64,000 nt of DNA from Spirochaetota bacterium (GCA_023398165.1 JAEWSQ010000003.1:62001-126000), one strand, 5' to 3'; shown: positions 51,302-60,658, counted from the stretch's first letter. Numbers and translations: made by a program. The notes: generated by a model not told the origin, from the sequence alone.

Positions 51302-52558
51302 ATGAGTAATACAGGATTCTTCGGAGAATTCGGAGGAAAATACGTAGCTGAAATTCTGCGGAGGCCGCTCGATGAGCTTGAAGAAGCTTTTTACGCGTCA
51401 TTAAAGGACACGGGCTTTTTATTTGATTTGGAAATTCTCCGCAGAGATTTTATAGGCCGGCCGACACCTTTATTGTATGCCGAAAAAACATCGAAAGATT
51501 TAGGCGGTGCTCAAATATATATAAAAGCAGAAGGCCTTGCCCATACCGGAGCACATAAAATAAATAATGCAGTTTCCCAGGCTCTGCTTGCTAAAAAAAT
51601 GGGTAAAACTAGAATAATTGCAGAAACAGGGGCGGGTCAGCACGGACTAGCTACCGCTGCAGCCTGTGCGCGTCTTGGTCTTGAATGTGTTGTGTACATG
51701 GGCGAAGTAGATGTCCGTCGTCAGCAGCCCAATGTTGCGGCGATGGAATTATACGGAGCCGAAGTACGCTCTGTGACATCGGGTTCCCGCACCTTAAAAG
51801 ACGCAATAAATGAAGCTATGAGAGACTGGGCGGCGAGTTTTTCAAATACCCATTATGTTATCGGATCTGCTTTAGGGCCGGCTCCCTTTCCCGACATGGT
51901 AAGAACCTTTCAGTCAATTGTAGGAAAGGAAGTAAAGAAGCAGAGTGCCGAGCGAAAACTCAATGTCAAAGCGCTGGTTGCCTGTGTCGGAGGCGGATCG
52001 AACGCCATTGGTTTTTTTGAACCGTTTTTAGACGATAAGTCTGTACGTCTCATTGCTGTCGAGGCAGGAGGAGTCGGAGAGGGAAGAGGAAATAATGCCG
52101 TGCGTATGGCAGGTGATGCCAGCCCCGGTATTGTACACGGGTACAAGAGCCGCTTTTTGCTCGACAGCGACGGTCAGGTCGGACAGACGAGGTCAATATC
52201 TGCAGGGCTTGATTATGCGGGCATCGGCCCGCAGCTTGCAGATCTGGGAGATAAAAAACGCATAGAATTCACAAGCGCTCTTGATAATGATGTTCTTGAA
52301 GCGGTTAAGCTTTTTGCGCGAAACGAAGGGCTCATTTTTGCACTGGAAAGCGCTCATGCAGGATCTCACGCACTAAAAGTGGCACAAGCTATGAAACCGG
52401 ATGAAGCTGTTATTGTAAATATGTCAGGCCGGGGCGACAAGGATATTTTTATAACTTCACCCGTATTCAGACCCGATGAATGGAAAACCTTTTTGAAAAG
52501 CGAACTGGAACGCCTTGAAGAAGGTACAGAAATTCATCAGTCTAAATTAATGAAATAA
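51302..52558 (+). CDS. trpB: Tryptophan synthase beta chain
   Basis: 418 residues, TrpB1 type but about 20 residues longer than usual. The pyridoxal-phosphate lysine is Lys86 in HTGAHKINN; the catalytic Glu lies in ETGAGQHG; the phosphate loop is CVGGGSNAIG; and MSGRGDKDIF is near the end. The segment before the Lys reads KAEGLA where most TrpB proteins have KREDLN, a change worth noting but outside the strict catalytic set. It condenses indole with serine. TATGGAGGAATA before the start contains a good ribosome-binding site. Confidence 0.95.
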   Translation: MSNTGFFGEFGGKYVAEILRRPLDELEEAFYASLKDTGFLFDLEILRRDFIGRPTPLLYAEKTSKDLGGAQIYIKAEGLAHTGAHKINNAVSQALLAKKMGKTRIIAETGAGQHGLATAAACARLGLECVVYMGEVDVRRQQPNVAAMELYGAEVRSVTSGSRTLKDAINEAMRDWAASFSNTHYVIGSALGPAPFPDMVRTFQSIVGKEVKKQSAERKLNVKALVACVGGGSNAIGFFEPFLDDKSVRLIAVEAGGVGEGRGNNAVRMAGDASPGIVHGYKSRFLLDSDGQVGQTRSISAGLDYAGIGPQLADLGDKKRIEFTSALDNDVLEAVKLFARNEGLIFALESAHAGSHALKVAQAMKPDEAVIVNMSGRGDKDIFITSPVFRPDEWKTFLKSELERLEEGTEIHQSKLMK

Positions 52559-52608
52559 AACACCGTAAAAATATTTCGGTTATAATTTTATAAAGAAAGG
52601 ATATACAC

Positions 52609-53379
52609 ATGAAACGAGTTTTAATGGCGCATCAGGTTGCCGGTTTTCCTTCGCCTGATAGTGCACTTGCCATAAGCGATGCTCTTGTGGAAGGGGGCGC
52701 TCAAATTCTGGAAATACAGCTTCCTTTCAGCGATCCCAGTGCTGACGGCCCTGCAATTCAGACAGCATGTTCAAGCGTGCTTGAGAATAACTATACGGTA
52801 AAACAGGGATTTGACTTTATTTCAGCAATTCATAAAAAACATTCAGAGGTAACTCTTTTTCTCATGACCTATGCTTCCCTTGCCTATGCACGCGGAATAG
52901 AGCAGTTTGTTGTAGATGCAAAAAATGCAGGAGTGAACGGTCTTATTATTCCGGATTTGCCCTTCGACAGCGATGAAGGGCTCGGTTTTGCATGCAGGAA
53001 GGCAGGCATAGCTCAAATACCGGTTGCAGCCCCTTCAATGACGGAAACACGCCTTGAGAGGATAAGCGCATGCGGCTTTGAGTACACTTACTGCGCACTG
53101 AGAGCCGGTATTACCGGTAGTAAAACGGTAATCGAAAAAGAAACAATCGAGTTTTTGAAGAGGGCCGGAAAAGGCGGTTCAAAACTTTTAGGCGGATTCG
53201 GGGTAGTAACCGGGGAACAGGCGGAAGCTCTAAGCCCCTATGTGTACGCGGTTGTGGCAGGTTCTGTCTTTGTGAATACTATAATCGAAACTGTGGGGAA
53301 AAAAGGTGAAAACAAAGACAAGACCGCTGAGCTGTATAAAAAACTCAGCGGTAAGGCAAAAGAATTAAGCGGTAACTAG
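52609..53379 (+). CDS. trpA: Tryptophan synthase alpha chain (divergent N-terminus)
   Basis: 256 residues. The catalytic region ILEIQLPFSDPSADGPAIQ (about residues 35-53) keeps the Glu and Asp expected of TrpA. Later landmarks are LIIPDLPFDSDE and GFGVVTGEQ. The first strand reads LMAHQVAGFPSPD in place of the usual ALIPYLTAGDP, so it belongs to a divergent TrpA branch. It cleaves indole-3-glycerol phosphate to indole for TrpB. AAAGGATAT lies before the ATG. It ends the operon and overlaps the convergent TetR gene by 15 nt. Confidence 0.94.
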   Translation: MKRVLMAHQVAGFPSPDSALAISDALVEGGAQILEIQLPFSDPSADGPAIQTACSSVLENNYTVKQGFDFISAIHKKHSEVTLFLMTYASLAYARGIEQFVVDAKNAGVNGLIIPDLPFDSDEGLGFACRKAGIAQIPVAAPSMTETRLERISACGFEYTYCALRAGITGSKTVIEKETIEFLKRAGKGGSKLLGGFGVVTGEQAEALSPYVYAVVAGSVFVNTIIETVGKKGENKDKTAELYKKLSGKAKELSGN

Positions 53380-53964
53380 AATTCCTTCAATCGCAAGATC
53401 AAAGGAAGCATTGAGTTCTTCTATGCTTTCCTGATCGAGAATGGCGAGTCTGAAAATGATTGACTGTATAAGGCCGTAAAACATCTCGTTTGCGGCTTTT
53501 ACGTTAATCTGTTTGAACTCCCCTTTTTTCATTCCAGCTATCAGTATGGTGGATAGAAGATGTCTGAGTCTTAAAACTCTCCGCCTTACTCTGTCGCCGG
53601 GATCTTTACCCATTTTCTGAAGCTGGAGCAGGTACACAAGAATGATGTTAAAAAGCTTCTTGTTGTCCATGCAGGTGTCCACAATTTGTGCACAGACCTG
53701 GCGGAGTTTTTCCCGGGAAGATAAATTCGGATTATTAACTACTTTTAATAAAGAGACTTCAAGCCCCTGCGTGAGCTGCTTAATACTCCACAAAAACAGT
53801 TCCTGTTTATTTTTGAAGTAAATATAAAGGGTTGTCCGCGTTATACCGCAGCGGTCGGCAATTTTTTGAAAAGTAACATCTTCGTACCCTTCCTCAATGA
53901 AGATATCGAGCGACTTTTCCAGAATTTCCCGTTTTCGTTTTTCATGTTCTACAACAATAGCCAT
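53365..53964 (-). CDS. TetR-family transcriptional regulator
   Basis: 199 residues. The helix-turn-helix domain lies at about residues 10-58 (REILEKSLDIFIEEGYEDVTFQKIADRCGITRTTLYIYFKNKQELF). The C-terminal ligand domain is all helical with no motif that names a ligand. It is convergent with trpA, their 3' ends overlapping, and lies downstream of the RNA methyltransferase gene in the same direction, 26 nt away. There is no sign that it controls trp: trp-type operators are not seen near it. Its target is unknown. Confidence 0.9.
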   Translation of the reverse strand: MAIVVEHEKRKREILEKSLDIFIEEGYEDVTFQKIADRCGITRTTLYIYFKNKQELFLWSIKQLTQGLEVSLLKVVNNPNLSSREKLRQVCAQIVDTCMDNKKLFNIILVYLLQLQKMGKDPGDRVRRRVLRLRHLLSTILIAGMKKGEFKQINVKAANEMFYGLIQSIIFRLAILDQESIEELNASFDLAIEGILVTA

Positions 53965-53990
53965 TGGATTCTCCCTTCCTCATACCGATA

Positions 53991-55181
53991 TTAGTTATTT
54001 TCTTCCTTTTTTGTTCCAATTTTTCCGGCATCAAATCTATAAAATATTGTATCCAGATTTCCGCTTTTTAATTCCTTCTTTTGATCCGCTCTTTTGCCTA
54101 ACGACTGCTCAAACGCTTCATGAGAAGTAATAAAACCCATTTCCCACCCCGGAAATTCTGTAAAAAGGCAGGGCATTGTCTTATACAGTTCCTCCGCTTC
54201 AGTCTGATCTCCCAGACGTTCACCATACGGAAGATTAGAAAGAATTAAACCCTCATCGTAAGGGGCTTTGAGTTCTTTAAAGTCTGCAATTTCAAAGTCG
54301 GGTCTTTGGACACGGGCATCGCTTCCGACAAGCTGAAGCGCCCTTCCGGCTGTAACACAGGCATGCTCCGCGTTTATCCGTGCCCGCTCAATAGCATTTT
54401 TATCAATATCGGTACCGGTTATACGGGCAACAGCATCGGGCCTTATTTTTGCAGCTTCCTCTTTTTTTGTCTCCACAGCCTTCTGCTGATTATACACTGC
54501 AAGATTTTCAACTGCAAATTTACGTCCGAAACCCGGGGCAACATTGTACGCATACAAGGCCGCTTCTATTGGAATTGTTCCTGAACCGCAAAAGGCATCA
54601 TGAAGCGGTGTTTTCCGCCTCCAGCACATAATCTGTATGAGAACAGCGGCAAGCGTTTCCCTGATGGGAGCGGGTCCGCCTTCGGTCCGGTAGCCCCGTT
54701 TATGAAGCGGATCGCCTGAAAGATCAAGGAGAATTAATGCTGTATCCTTTTCCATATAGACGCGGACGTTTGCCTCAGCTCCGCTTTCCGGCAGTACAGA
54801 CATGTTCCAAATTCTTCCCAGCTTTGTGTAAATAGCCTTGTGGGTAATACCCTGAATACTGTGCTCGGAAGAGAGCTTGCTTTTATAGACACGAACCTTA
54901 TCTACAATAACACGGGTATCTTTTTTAAAATAATCCTGCCATTGAATATGCTCCACTCCGTCAAACAGTTCATCAAAGTCCTGCGCAGGAAATGAACCAA
55001 GCTGAAGATACACTCTGTCTGCAGTTCTAAGGCATAAATTGGTCTTATATAATCCGGCATCATCGCTGAAAAAGGAAACACGGCCGGGGGCATTCCCGCA
55101 TGTTTTGTAACCTAAAAGTTTTATTTCATTTGCAAGTATTTTCTCAGCGCCTAATGCGCACAATGCTACCAGTGTAATCAT
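53991..55181 (-). CDS. THUMP-domain RlmL/RlmK-like RNA (guanine-N2) methyltransferase
   Basis: About 396 residues from the ATG at 55181, chosen because the family starts with a MITLVALCALGAEKILANEI-like strand; an in-frame TTG at 55220 adds 13 unlike residues. A THUMP domain covers about 50-160 (VRVYKSKLSSEHSIQGITHKAIYTKL). The methyltransferase has DAFCGSGTIPIEAALYAYN (SAM binding), GTDIDKNAIERARINAEHA and the LSNLPYGERLG catalytic motif. It probably methylates 23S rRNA guanine (G2445-like). It is upstream of tetR on the same strand. Confidence 0.85.
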   Translation of the reverse strand: MITLVALCALGAEKILANEIKLLGYKTCGNAPGRVSFFSDDAGLYKTNLCLRTADRVYLQLGSFPAQDFDELFDGVEHIQWQDYFKKDTRVIVDKVRVYKSKLSSEHSIQGITHKAIYTKLGRIWNMSVLPESGAEANVRVYMEKDTALILLDLSGDPLHKRGYRTEGGPAPIRETLAAVLIQIMCWRRKTPLHDAFCGSGTIPIEAALYAYNVAPGFGRKFAVENLAVYNQQKAVETKKEEAAKIRPDAVARITGTDIDKNAIERARINAEHACVTAGRALQLVGSDARVQRPDFEIADFKELKAPYDEGLILSNLPYGERLGDQTEAEELYKTMPCLFTEFPGWEMGFITSHEAFEQSLGKRADQKKELKSGNLDTIFYRFDAGKIGTKKEENN

Positions 55182-55324
55182 AATGACAGAATAACACTTT
55201 ATGAATGATTGCACAAGCAAATAATTTCAAGTATGAGCAAGAATTATGCAGAAAAGTTACTGCTTGAAGTAATTTTGATTGACAGGATGGAAAAACTGGG
55301 GACATACTGGAAGAGAGGTTTATC

Positions 55325-57517
55325 ATGCAAAAAACAGAAATAGATGCAGGCGTCTGGTTTCTTGAGATTAGCGAGCTCGATCTGCGTATACTTTGCGGCT
55401 GCCCGCCTGATGTTGTAAAACTGCTCATGAAACGCGGTTTTATTATTGATAAGCACTGGGACAAGGGTCTGTGGGAAACGGGACCCAATGCAATTCTCCT
55501 ATCGGATCTTCCGATGCAGGGCGGAAAGTTTGCAAATCTTGCGGAATTTCCTATCCTTCAGATGTTTTACCGTCAGGGAATGATAATTCCCGGTCATCCG
55601 GGAAACACCGGGGTAAAGCCGGCTATTATTGGCCTCTCTTCTCAAATTCGTGCAGTCGGTGATTATTTATTTCACGGAACATACGGGCTTTCAAGTAAAG
55701 AAGAAATTCTCGGCTGCGGTGTTGATGAGGAATTTGCCGATGAAATTATCAGGCTGAAAATGGCATTTGCCTTTAACAGCATGAGAAAAAGCGAGGAAAT
55801 TCTGGATCTTTATACCCTCGATTCCGGTTCTGCTCACGTCCGGGACGGTCTGGAAGTAAAACACACGGCCTTGAATAAATTTCTGTTTACCTTCGGCGGT
55901 GAAGAAGTAGAGATAGATTTAAATCTTAAAGCATCAACATATGCATCCCCTATCAAACTGGAATATCACCGGGTACGGCGCGATTATTTTTCTGTTGTCC
56001 ATATTGGAGAAGGAGACGGCTGGGATCAAAATCATCCGTGCATGTCGAGCATTATCTTTTTTCAGGGAAGGGCTTATTTAATTGATGCAGGTCCGAATAT
56101 TATTGACAGTCTTACTTCCCTTGGAATCTGCGTTAATGAACTTGCAGGTATTTTCCATACCCATGCTCATGACGATCATTTTGCGGGTCTAACGTCTCTT
56201 GTCCGTACCGATCACCGTATTAAATATTATGCCAGCTCTCTTGTCCGAACCTCGGTAATGAAAAAACTCACGTCTCTTATGTCCGTACCGGAAAAACGGT
56301 TTATGAGAAGTTTCGATGTACAGGATCTTGTTCTGAATGAGTGGAATGATATAGGCGGACTTGAAGTGATGCCGGTGTTTTCGCCTCATCCCGTCGAGAC
56401 AAATGTGTTTTTTTTCCGTGCAATGTGGGAAGGAGGGTACCGTGTTTACGCCCATATGGCGGATATTGCTTCCAAAAAAGTTCTCGATGCCATGCTTTTA
56501 CATTCCGATAACGCCACCCCGTTTTCACAAAATCTATATAAGAACTTTACGAGTATTATTGCAAAAGGCGTTAACCTGAAGAAAATCGACATAGGCGGAG
56601 GAATGATACACGGCGATGCAGCCGATTTTGCGGGGGATAAGTCCCGAAAGGTTGTTCTAGCACACACGGCAAGGGATCTTACACCGGAGGAAATGGAAAT
56701 AGGATCTGCTGCAAGTTTCGGTATGGAAGATTCATTAATTCCTACAAGACGTGAATATATACGAGAGCAGTCCGGAGGCTACCTGCGCTCTTACTTTCCC
56801 GCGGCAACGGATGCAGATATTGAAATGCTGCTTAATTGTCCGGTTGTTTCACTGAATGTGGGGCACCTCCTGCAAAAAAAAGACGTTCCTGCAAAAGAGG
56901 TTCACCTTATTATTACAGGAGTCGCAGAGATGATAGACGGCGCCACAGGAAGAGTATTCATGTTGTCTGCAGGAACCCTTATTGGAGAGTCTGCTGCTTT
57001 GGGAGGTGACATTCCCCAATATACCTACAAAGCAAAAAGCTATATTAACGTGCTTGAGATACCTCAGGATTTATTCCGGTCGTTTATAATGAAAGGCGCG
57101 GATTATGAAGATGCAAGGAGAACAAGTTCTATAGCATTTTTTCTGCAGACGACTTTTCTCTTCGGAGAGTCAGTGTCTTCTCCAGTACTCTATACGATTG
57201 CGGTAAATCTGGTACCTGGTACAACGGGCGCAGGAGAGGTGTATGATGCGGGAGATGAGGCTTCGCTAATTATTGTTCTTTCCGGCAGTTTTAAGCTGTT
57301 TATTGACGAATCCGAAGTAGACACTCTTTATCCTAAAGATTTTTTCGGGGAAGAATGTGTTTTTTTCCCGGGCGGCAATTTAATGACTGCCCGTGCGGAA
57401 GAGGACTGTCATTGGTACAGCATAAAAACTGATATTCTGCGAGGTATTCCAATTGTTGAGTGGAAGATGCTCGAAGTATATGAAAGACGGCTTACCGCCT
57501 ACGGTTCGGCTCAGTAA
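55325..57517 (+). CDS. Metallo-beta-lactamase-fold protein fused to cNMP-binding-type domains
   Basis: 730 residues. A unique ~210-residue N-terminus (WFLEISELDLRILCGCPPDVVKLLMKRG) is followed by an MBL-fold domain (about 220-500) with AYLIDAGPNIIDSL and the metal motif H280-A-H282-D-D284-H285, then a later YAHMADI and GGGMIHGDAADFAG. The C-terminal ~200 residues hold one or two cyclic-nucleotide-binding-like barrels (RVFMLSAGTLIGESAALGGDIPQ; FKLFIDESEVDTLYPKDFFGEE). It may be a hydrolase or flavodiiron-like module that is switched by a nucleotide. No signal peptide. AGAGAGG lies upstream. Its stop is directly beside that of pyrD. Confidence 0.8.
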   Translation: MQKTEIDAGVWFLEISELDLRILCGCPPDVVKLLMKRGFIIDKHWDKGLWETGPNAILLSDLPMQGGKFANLAEFPILQMFYRQGMIIPGHPGNTGVKPAIIGLSSQIRAVGDYLFHGTYGLSSKEEILGCGVDEEFADEIIRLKMAFAFNSMRKSEEILDLYTLDSGSAHVRDGLEVKHTALNKFLFTFGGEEVEIDLNLKASTYASPIKLEYHRVRRDYFSVVHIGEGDGWDQNHPCMSSIIFFQGRAYLIDAGPNIIDSLTSLGICVNELAGIFHTHAHDDHFAGLTSLVRTDHRIKYYASSLVRTSVMKKLTSLMSVPEKRFMRSFDVQDLVLNEWNDIGGLEVMPVFSPHPVETNVFFFRAMWEGGYRVYAHMADIASKKVLDAMLLHSDNATPFSQNLYKNFTSIIAKGVNLKKIDIGGGMIHGDAADFAGDKSRKVVLAHTARDLTPEEMEIGSAASFGMEDSLIPTRREYIREQSGGYLRSYFPAATDADIEMLLNCPVVSLNVGHLLQKKDVPAKEVHLIITGVAEMIDGATGRVFMLSAGTLIGESAALGGDIPQYTYKAKSYINVLEIPQDLFRSFIMKGADYEDARRTSSIAFFLQTTFLFGESVSSPVLYTIAVNLVPGTTGAGEVYDAGDEASLIIVLSGSFKLFIDESEVDTLYPKDFFGEECVFFPGGNLMTARAEEDCHWYSIKTDILRGIPIVEWKMLEVYERRLTAYGSAQ

Positions 57518-58465
57518 TTACAGCGCCATACCTCTAAAATCTGCAAGAGTCTTATAATTTTTTCTCTTCATAAAAGAAGTTAATCCTTCGATGATTTTAA
57601 TCATCGAAAGAGGGTCTGCAAAGGTCGCTGTTCCGACCTGTACTGCGTGAGCTCCTGCCATAATAAACTCGACCGCGTCGATCCAGGTTCTAATTCCCCC
57701 AAGCCCTATGACGGGAATTCTTTCGTTTTCTTTCAGCTCTTTCATGGAAGAGCAGACATCGTAGACCATGCGGAGTGCTATGGGTCTTATTGCAGGACCT
57801 GCAAGACCCGCTTTAATGTTGTTAAAAACAGGCTTTCCTTTTTCCACATTTATTGCCATCGCCTGAAAAGTATTTACGAGGCTCAATGCATCTGCACCGG
57901 ATTCCCGCACTGCATGGGTAACCGCAATAAGGTCGGGGGCATTGGGAGATAGTTTTACCAGAAGCGGTTTTTTTGTGGCCTTGCGCACGGCAGCGGTTAC
58001 CTCTGCGGCAGCAGAAGGCTGTAAGCCGAACGCCATGCCGCCTGCTTTTACATTGGGGCATGAAATATTGAGCTCGATCATGGGAATATCAGTTTGGTCA
58101 AGGAGCCGGGCGCCTTCCACGTAGCTTTCTATAGTAGAACCCGAAAGATTTGCAATGCTCACGGTTTTAAAGGCAAGCATCTGAGGAAGTTCTTTTTGAA
58201 TAAAGTGTTCAATACCGGGATTTTCGAGCCCGATAGAGTTTATAAGACCTGAGGGAGTTTCGTGAATTCTAACGCCCTTATTGCCAGGCCGGGCTTCGAG
58301 GGTTAAGCCTTTTGAGCACATACCGCCCAGCGCATTAACATCGAACAGCTGTTCATATTCAGTTCCAAAACCGAAGGTTCCCGAAGCTGCAATGACAGGG
58401 TTTTTAAATGGAACACCTGCGATGGTTACCGAGGTGTCAATATCAGTGTGTAAAGAACCGGTCAT
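57518..58465 (-). CDS. pyrD: Dihydroorotate dehydrogenase, class 1B catalytic subunit
   Basis: 315 residues. The FMN enzyme of pyrimidine synthesis that oxidises dihydroorotate to orotate. The class 1 active-site Cys136 lies in ELNISCPNVKAGG; other motifs are NPVIAASGTFGFG, GNKGVRIHETPSGLINSIGLENPG and GLGGIRTWIDAVEFIMAGAHAVQVGT. Cys instead of Ser, and the adjacent PyrK, make it the NAD-linked B type. The start overlaps the pyrK stop by 4 nt. Confidence 0.96.
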   Translation of the reverse strand: MTGSLHTDIDTSVTIAGVPFKNPVIAASGTFGFGTEYEQLFDVNALGGMCSKGLTLEARPGNKGVRIHETPSGLINSIGLENPGIEHFIQKELPQMLAFKTVSIANLSGSTIESYVEGARLLDQTDIPMIELNISCPNVKAGGMAFGLQPSAAAEVTAAVRKATKKPLLVKLSPNAPDLIAVTHAVRESGADALSLVNTFQAMAINVEKGKPVFNNIKAGLAGPAIRPIALRMVYDVCSSMKELKENERIPVIGLGGIRTWIDAVEFIMAGAHAVQVGTATFADPLSMIKIIEGLTSFMKRKNYKTLADFRGMAL

Positions 58466-59379
58466 TTGGAGCCTCCGAATATCAGTTTTTCACCTGCAAA
58501 GATCGGGCCTGCCTTGCAGCATCTGCGCGTTCCTTCGGTGGTTTCTATGTTGCACCCGAGGCATGCTCCTACACCGCATCCCATTTTTTCTTCCATACTG
58601 AGCCATGACTGAACGCCTGCCTCGAGGCAGATTTTTTGAACGTAGGCGAGCATGGGAAGCGGTCCGCAGGCATAGACGAGGGTATACTGCTTTTCGGTCA
58701 ATGTTTGTGCAGTAAGTACGGCGGGGAGCATTCCTTTAACTCCCGCAGAGCCGTCATCGGTGGTAATGGTAAGCGTATTGCTCTTTAGACCTTCCAGACC
58801 GTAGGAGCCCGTTTTAAAACTTGCATAAAAATCGTAGCTTGCGTCTTCGAGACCGAGTGCGAATCCTGCAACCGGCGCTATTCCTATGCCGCCGCCGACG
58901 ATTGCGACAGAAGGTGTTTGTGCTGTTCTGTTAATGGATGTTTTACTCTTGGAGGCGGATGCCAGCATTTCGCTTGGTTTAAAAAAGTTGTTTCCAAGCG
59001 GACCGGTAATATCCAGAGAGTCTCCGGTTCGTAAAAAGCAGAGATCTGTCGTTCCCTCGCCTTTTTTAAGAATGAGAAAATCGAGTTCAATCTCGTCGCC
59101 GTCATTGATTTCAGGTATTTCACCTTTTGCACTATCTTGAATAGAGACTTTTTCATTTCCGGCAGAGTTTAAAATGCGGGCTGTGTAAATTGATATGGGC
59201 CGGGCCAAGAGTACAGAGGAGGGCCTTGCGCGGAGCATGTAAAACTGGCCGCTCTTTGGAATGGACTGGATGCCGTGAGTTAACTTCATACGTACAACGA
59301 GGGAGAAAATATTTTCCTGCAGACAGACTGAGCTGATTACGCGGGCTTCGTTAACCGATGGTTTTACATGTCGTCTCAT
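58462..59379 (-). CDS. pyrK: Dihydroorotate dehydrogenase electron-transfer subunit
   Basis: 305 residues, about 40 longer than most PyrK; the extra length is in a loop near residues 75-100 rich in charged residues (SIQDSAKGEIPEINDGDEIEL). FAD motif RPISIYTARI, NAD-binding GGGIGIAPVAGFAL and a C-terminal 2Fe-2S motif with MGCGVGACLGCN and RRCCKAGPIF. It passes electrons from PyrD to NAD. It overlaps pyrD by 4 nt (ATGA) and lies 12 nt after pyrF. Confidence 0.95.
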   Translation of the reverse strand: MRRHVKPSVNEARVISSVCLQENIFSLVVRMKLTHGIQSIPKSGQFYMLRARPSSVLLARPISIYTARILNSAGNEKVSIQDSAKGEIPEINDGDEIELDFLILKKGEGTTDLCFLRTGDSLDITGPLGNNFFKPSEMLASASKSKTSINRTAQTPSVAIVGGGIGIAPVAGFALGLEDASYDFYASFKTGSYGLEGLKSNTLTITTDDGSAGVKGMLPAVLTAQTLTEKQYTLVYACGPLPMLAYVQKICLEAGVQSWLSMEEKMGCGVGACLGCNIETTEGTRRCCKAGPIFAGEKLIFGGSK

Positions 59380-59391
59380 TATAACCTCTTT

Positions 59392-60345
59392 TTATGAAAG
59401 CATTTTTTTTGCGTTTAGTAAGTCGAGTTTTGCTTCTTCTGCGGCGCGGGAAGCGGATGCTACGATGTCGTCCATGGTAAGCTTTCCGCTTGAGCGTTTT
59501 ACCTCGAGAGACGCATCTTTTTTCCAGGCGGTTAAGATGCCGCGAGAGGAGTTTACCGTACCGCCTGCTTTATCCAAAAGTGTTGCCGCAATGCGGGCAG
59601 CTCCGCCCTGTGCGCCGTAGCCGGGAATTAAAAAGAAGATGTTTGGGTAAGCATCGCGGAGGGCTCTCGCATTGGATTCTTCGGTACAGCCGACAACCGC
59701 TCCTACAGGGGAACAGGTAAAGTCGTTCTCATTAACTCCCTGAGCCTTATAAAGCTCTTTCATTTCTTTTTCTATTGATAAAAGTTTTTGTCCGACGCGG
59801 TCAAGGACGAAGCCTCCTGAGGCTAATTCCTGCTTTTCTATATCGGTCATGCCGGGGTTCGAGGTGCGGAGAAGTACAAAAAATCCCTTTGGCAGCTTAT
59901 CACGGGGTGGTTTAGCATAGGCTAAAAAAGGTTCAAGCGTGTCGAAACCCATGTAGGGATTTACAGTGATGGTGTCGGCTTCGAAATCGGCTGAAAAGTG
60001 GGCACGCGCGTAGGCAGAAGCAGTATCGGCAATGTCGCCGCGCTTTATATCAGCAATGAAAGGAATATTAAGAGACTTCAGATGATCCAGAGTCTTTTTG
60101 TAGGTGATAAGACCCTCAATTCCCATAGCCTCGTAGTAGGCAATCTGAACCTTATAACAGCCGGCGTATTCTTTTGAAGCCTTTATAAGCTCTGTATTAA
60201 AATGAAGGACAGCATCTGCTTTTGTCTTATAGAGAGCGAGTACTTCCGGCGGCAGGTATGAAGGATCGGTATCGAGCCCGATACACAAAGGACCGTTTTT
60301 CTTACAGGATTCCTGTAATCTTTTCATCTGGTGGATCATGTTCAT
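59392..60345 (-). CDS. pyrF: Orotidine 5'-phosphate decarboxylase (PyrF subfamily 2)
   Basis: 317 residues, the longer subfamily 2. Active-site DIKRGDIADTASAYA places Lys101 and Asp104 in the barrel; other motifs are CIGLDTDPSYLP and VNSSRGILTAW. It makes UMP from OMP, working with the PyrK-PyrD pair in the same operon; pyrB, pyrC and pyrE are not here. A TATACT sequence lies only about 7 nt upstream of the first ATG, so transcription may start at or near the start codon (possible leaderless mRNA). In-frame ATGs at codons 3 and 7 are alternatives. Confidence 0.95.
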   Translation of the reverse strand: MNMIHQMKRLQESCKKNGPLCIGLDTDPSYLPPEVLALYKTKADAVLHFNTELIKASKEYAGCYKVQIAYYEAMGIEGLITYKKTLDHLKSLNIPFIADIKRGDIADTASAYARAHFSADFEADTITVNPYMGFDTLEPFLAYAKPPRDKLPKGFFVLLRTSNPGMTDIEKQELASGGFVLDRVGQKLLSIEKEMKELYKAQGVNENDFTCSPVGAVVGCTEESNARALRDAYPNIFFLIPGYGAQGGAARIAATLLDKAGGTVNSSRGILTAWKKDASLEVKRSSGKLTMDDIVASASRAAEEAKLDLLNAKKMLS

Positions 60346-60444
60346 GAATAAGAGTATAGCATATAGTTAAGGGGAGGAAAACCACCACGTGTAGAGTCCA
60401 TAGGCAAGTACCGCTGCTTTGCCGGCCGGCAGCTCATGCGATGC

Positions 60445-60477
60445 GGAGTTTTAACACAAGCCTTGCTTGTGTACTCC
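60445..60477. repeat. Imperfect palindrome, possible dispersed repeat
   Basis: GGAGT ... ACTCC as outer arms (60445-60449, 60473-60477) and ACACAAGC/GCTTGTGT as inner arms (60454-60461, 60465-60472). A GCCGGCCG motif lies 17 nt before it, as also occurs near 40111-40134, so the two may belong to one repeat group. Confidence 0.4.
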
Positions 60478-60658
60478 CCTTTAAACCCTTTTGAAAATAT
60501 CAACCCCAAAGATTAGAATCAGCGCTGCAATATTTCACACCTCATACTTGCAGCGTTTTAAATATCCAGTATTAGAGTTTTGTAAAAAAGGTATAAGTCA
60601 AAAAAATAAGGAAGAAAGAGTTTTTGCTCTGAGCCTGTGAAGGGAGAAATACTCGGAA

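Noticed and set aside
53365..53964. TetR gene as the trp operon repressor
   Set aside because: It is only convergent with trpA; no copy of the trp palindrome lies near its own promoter, and TetR operators usually look different.
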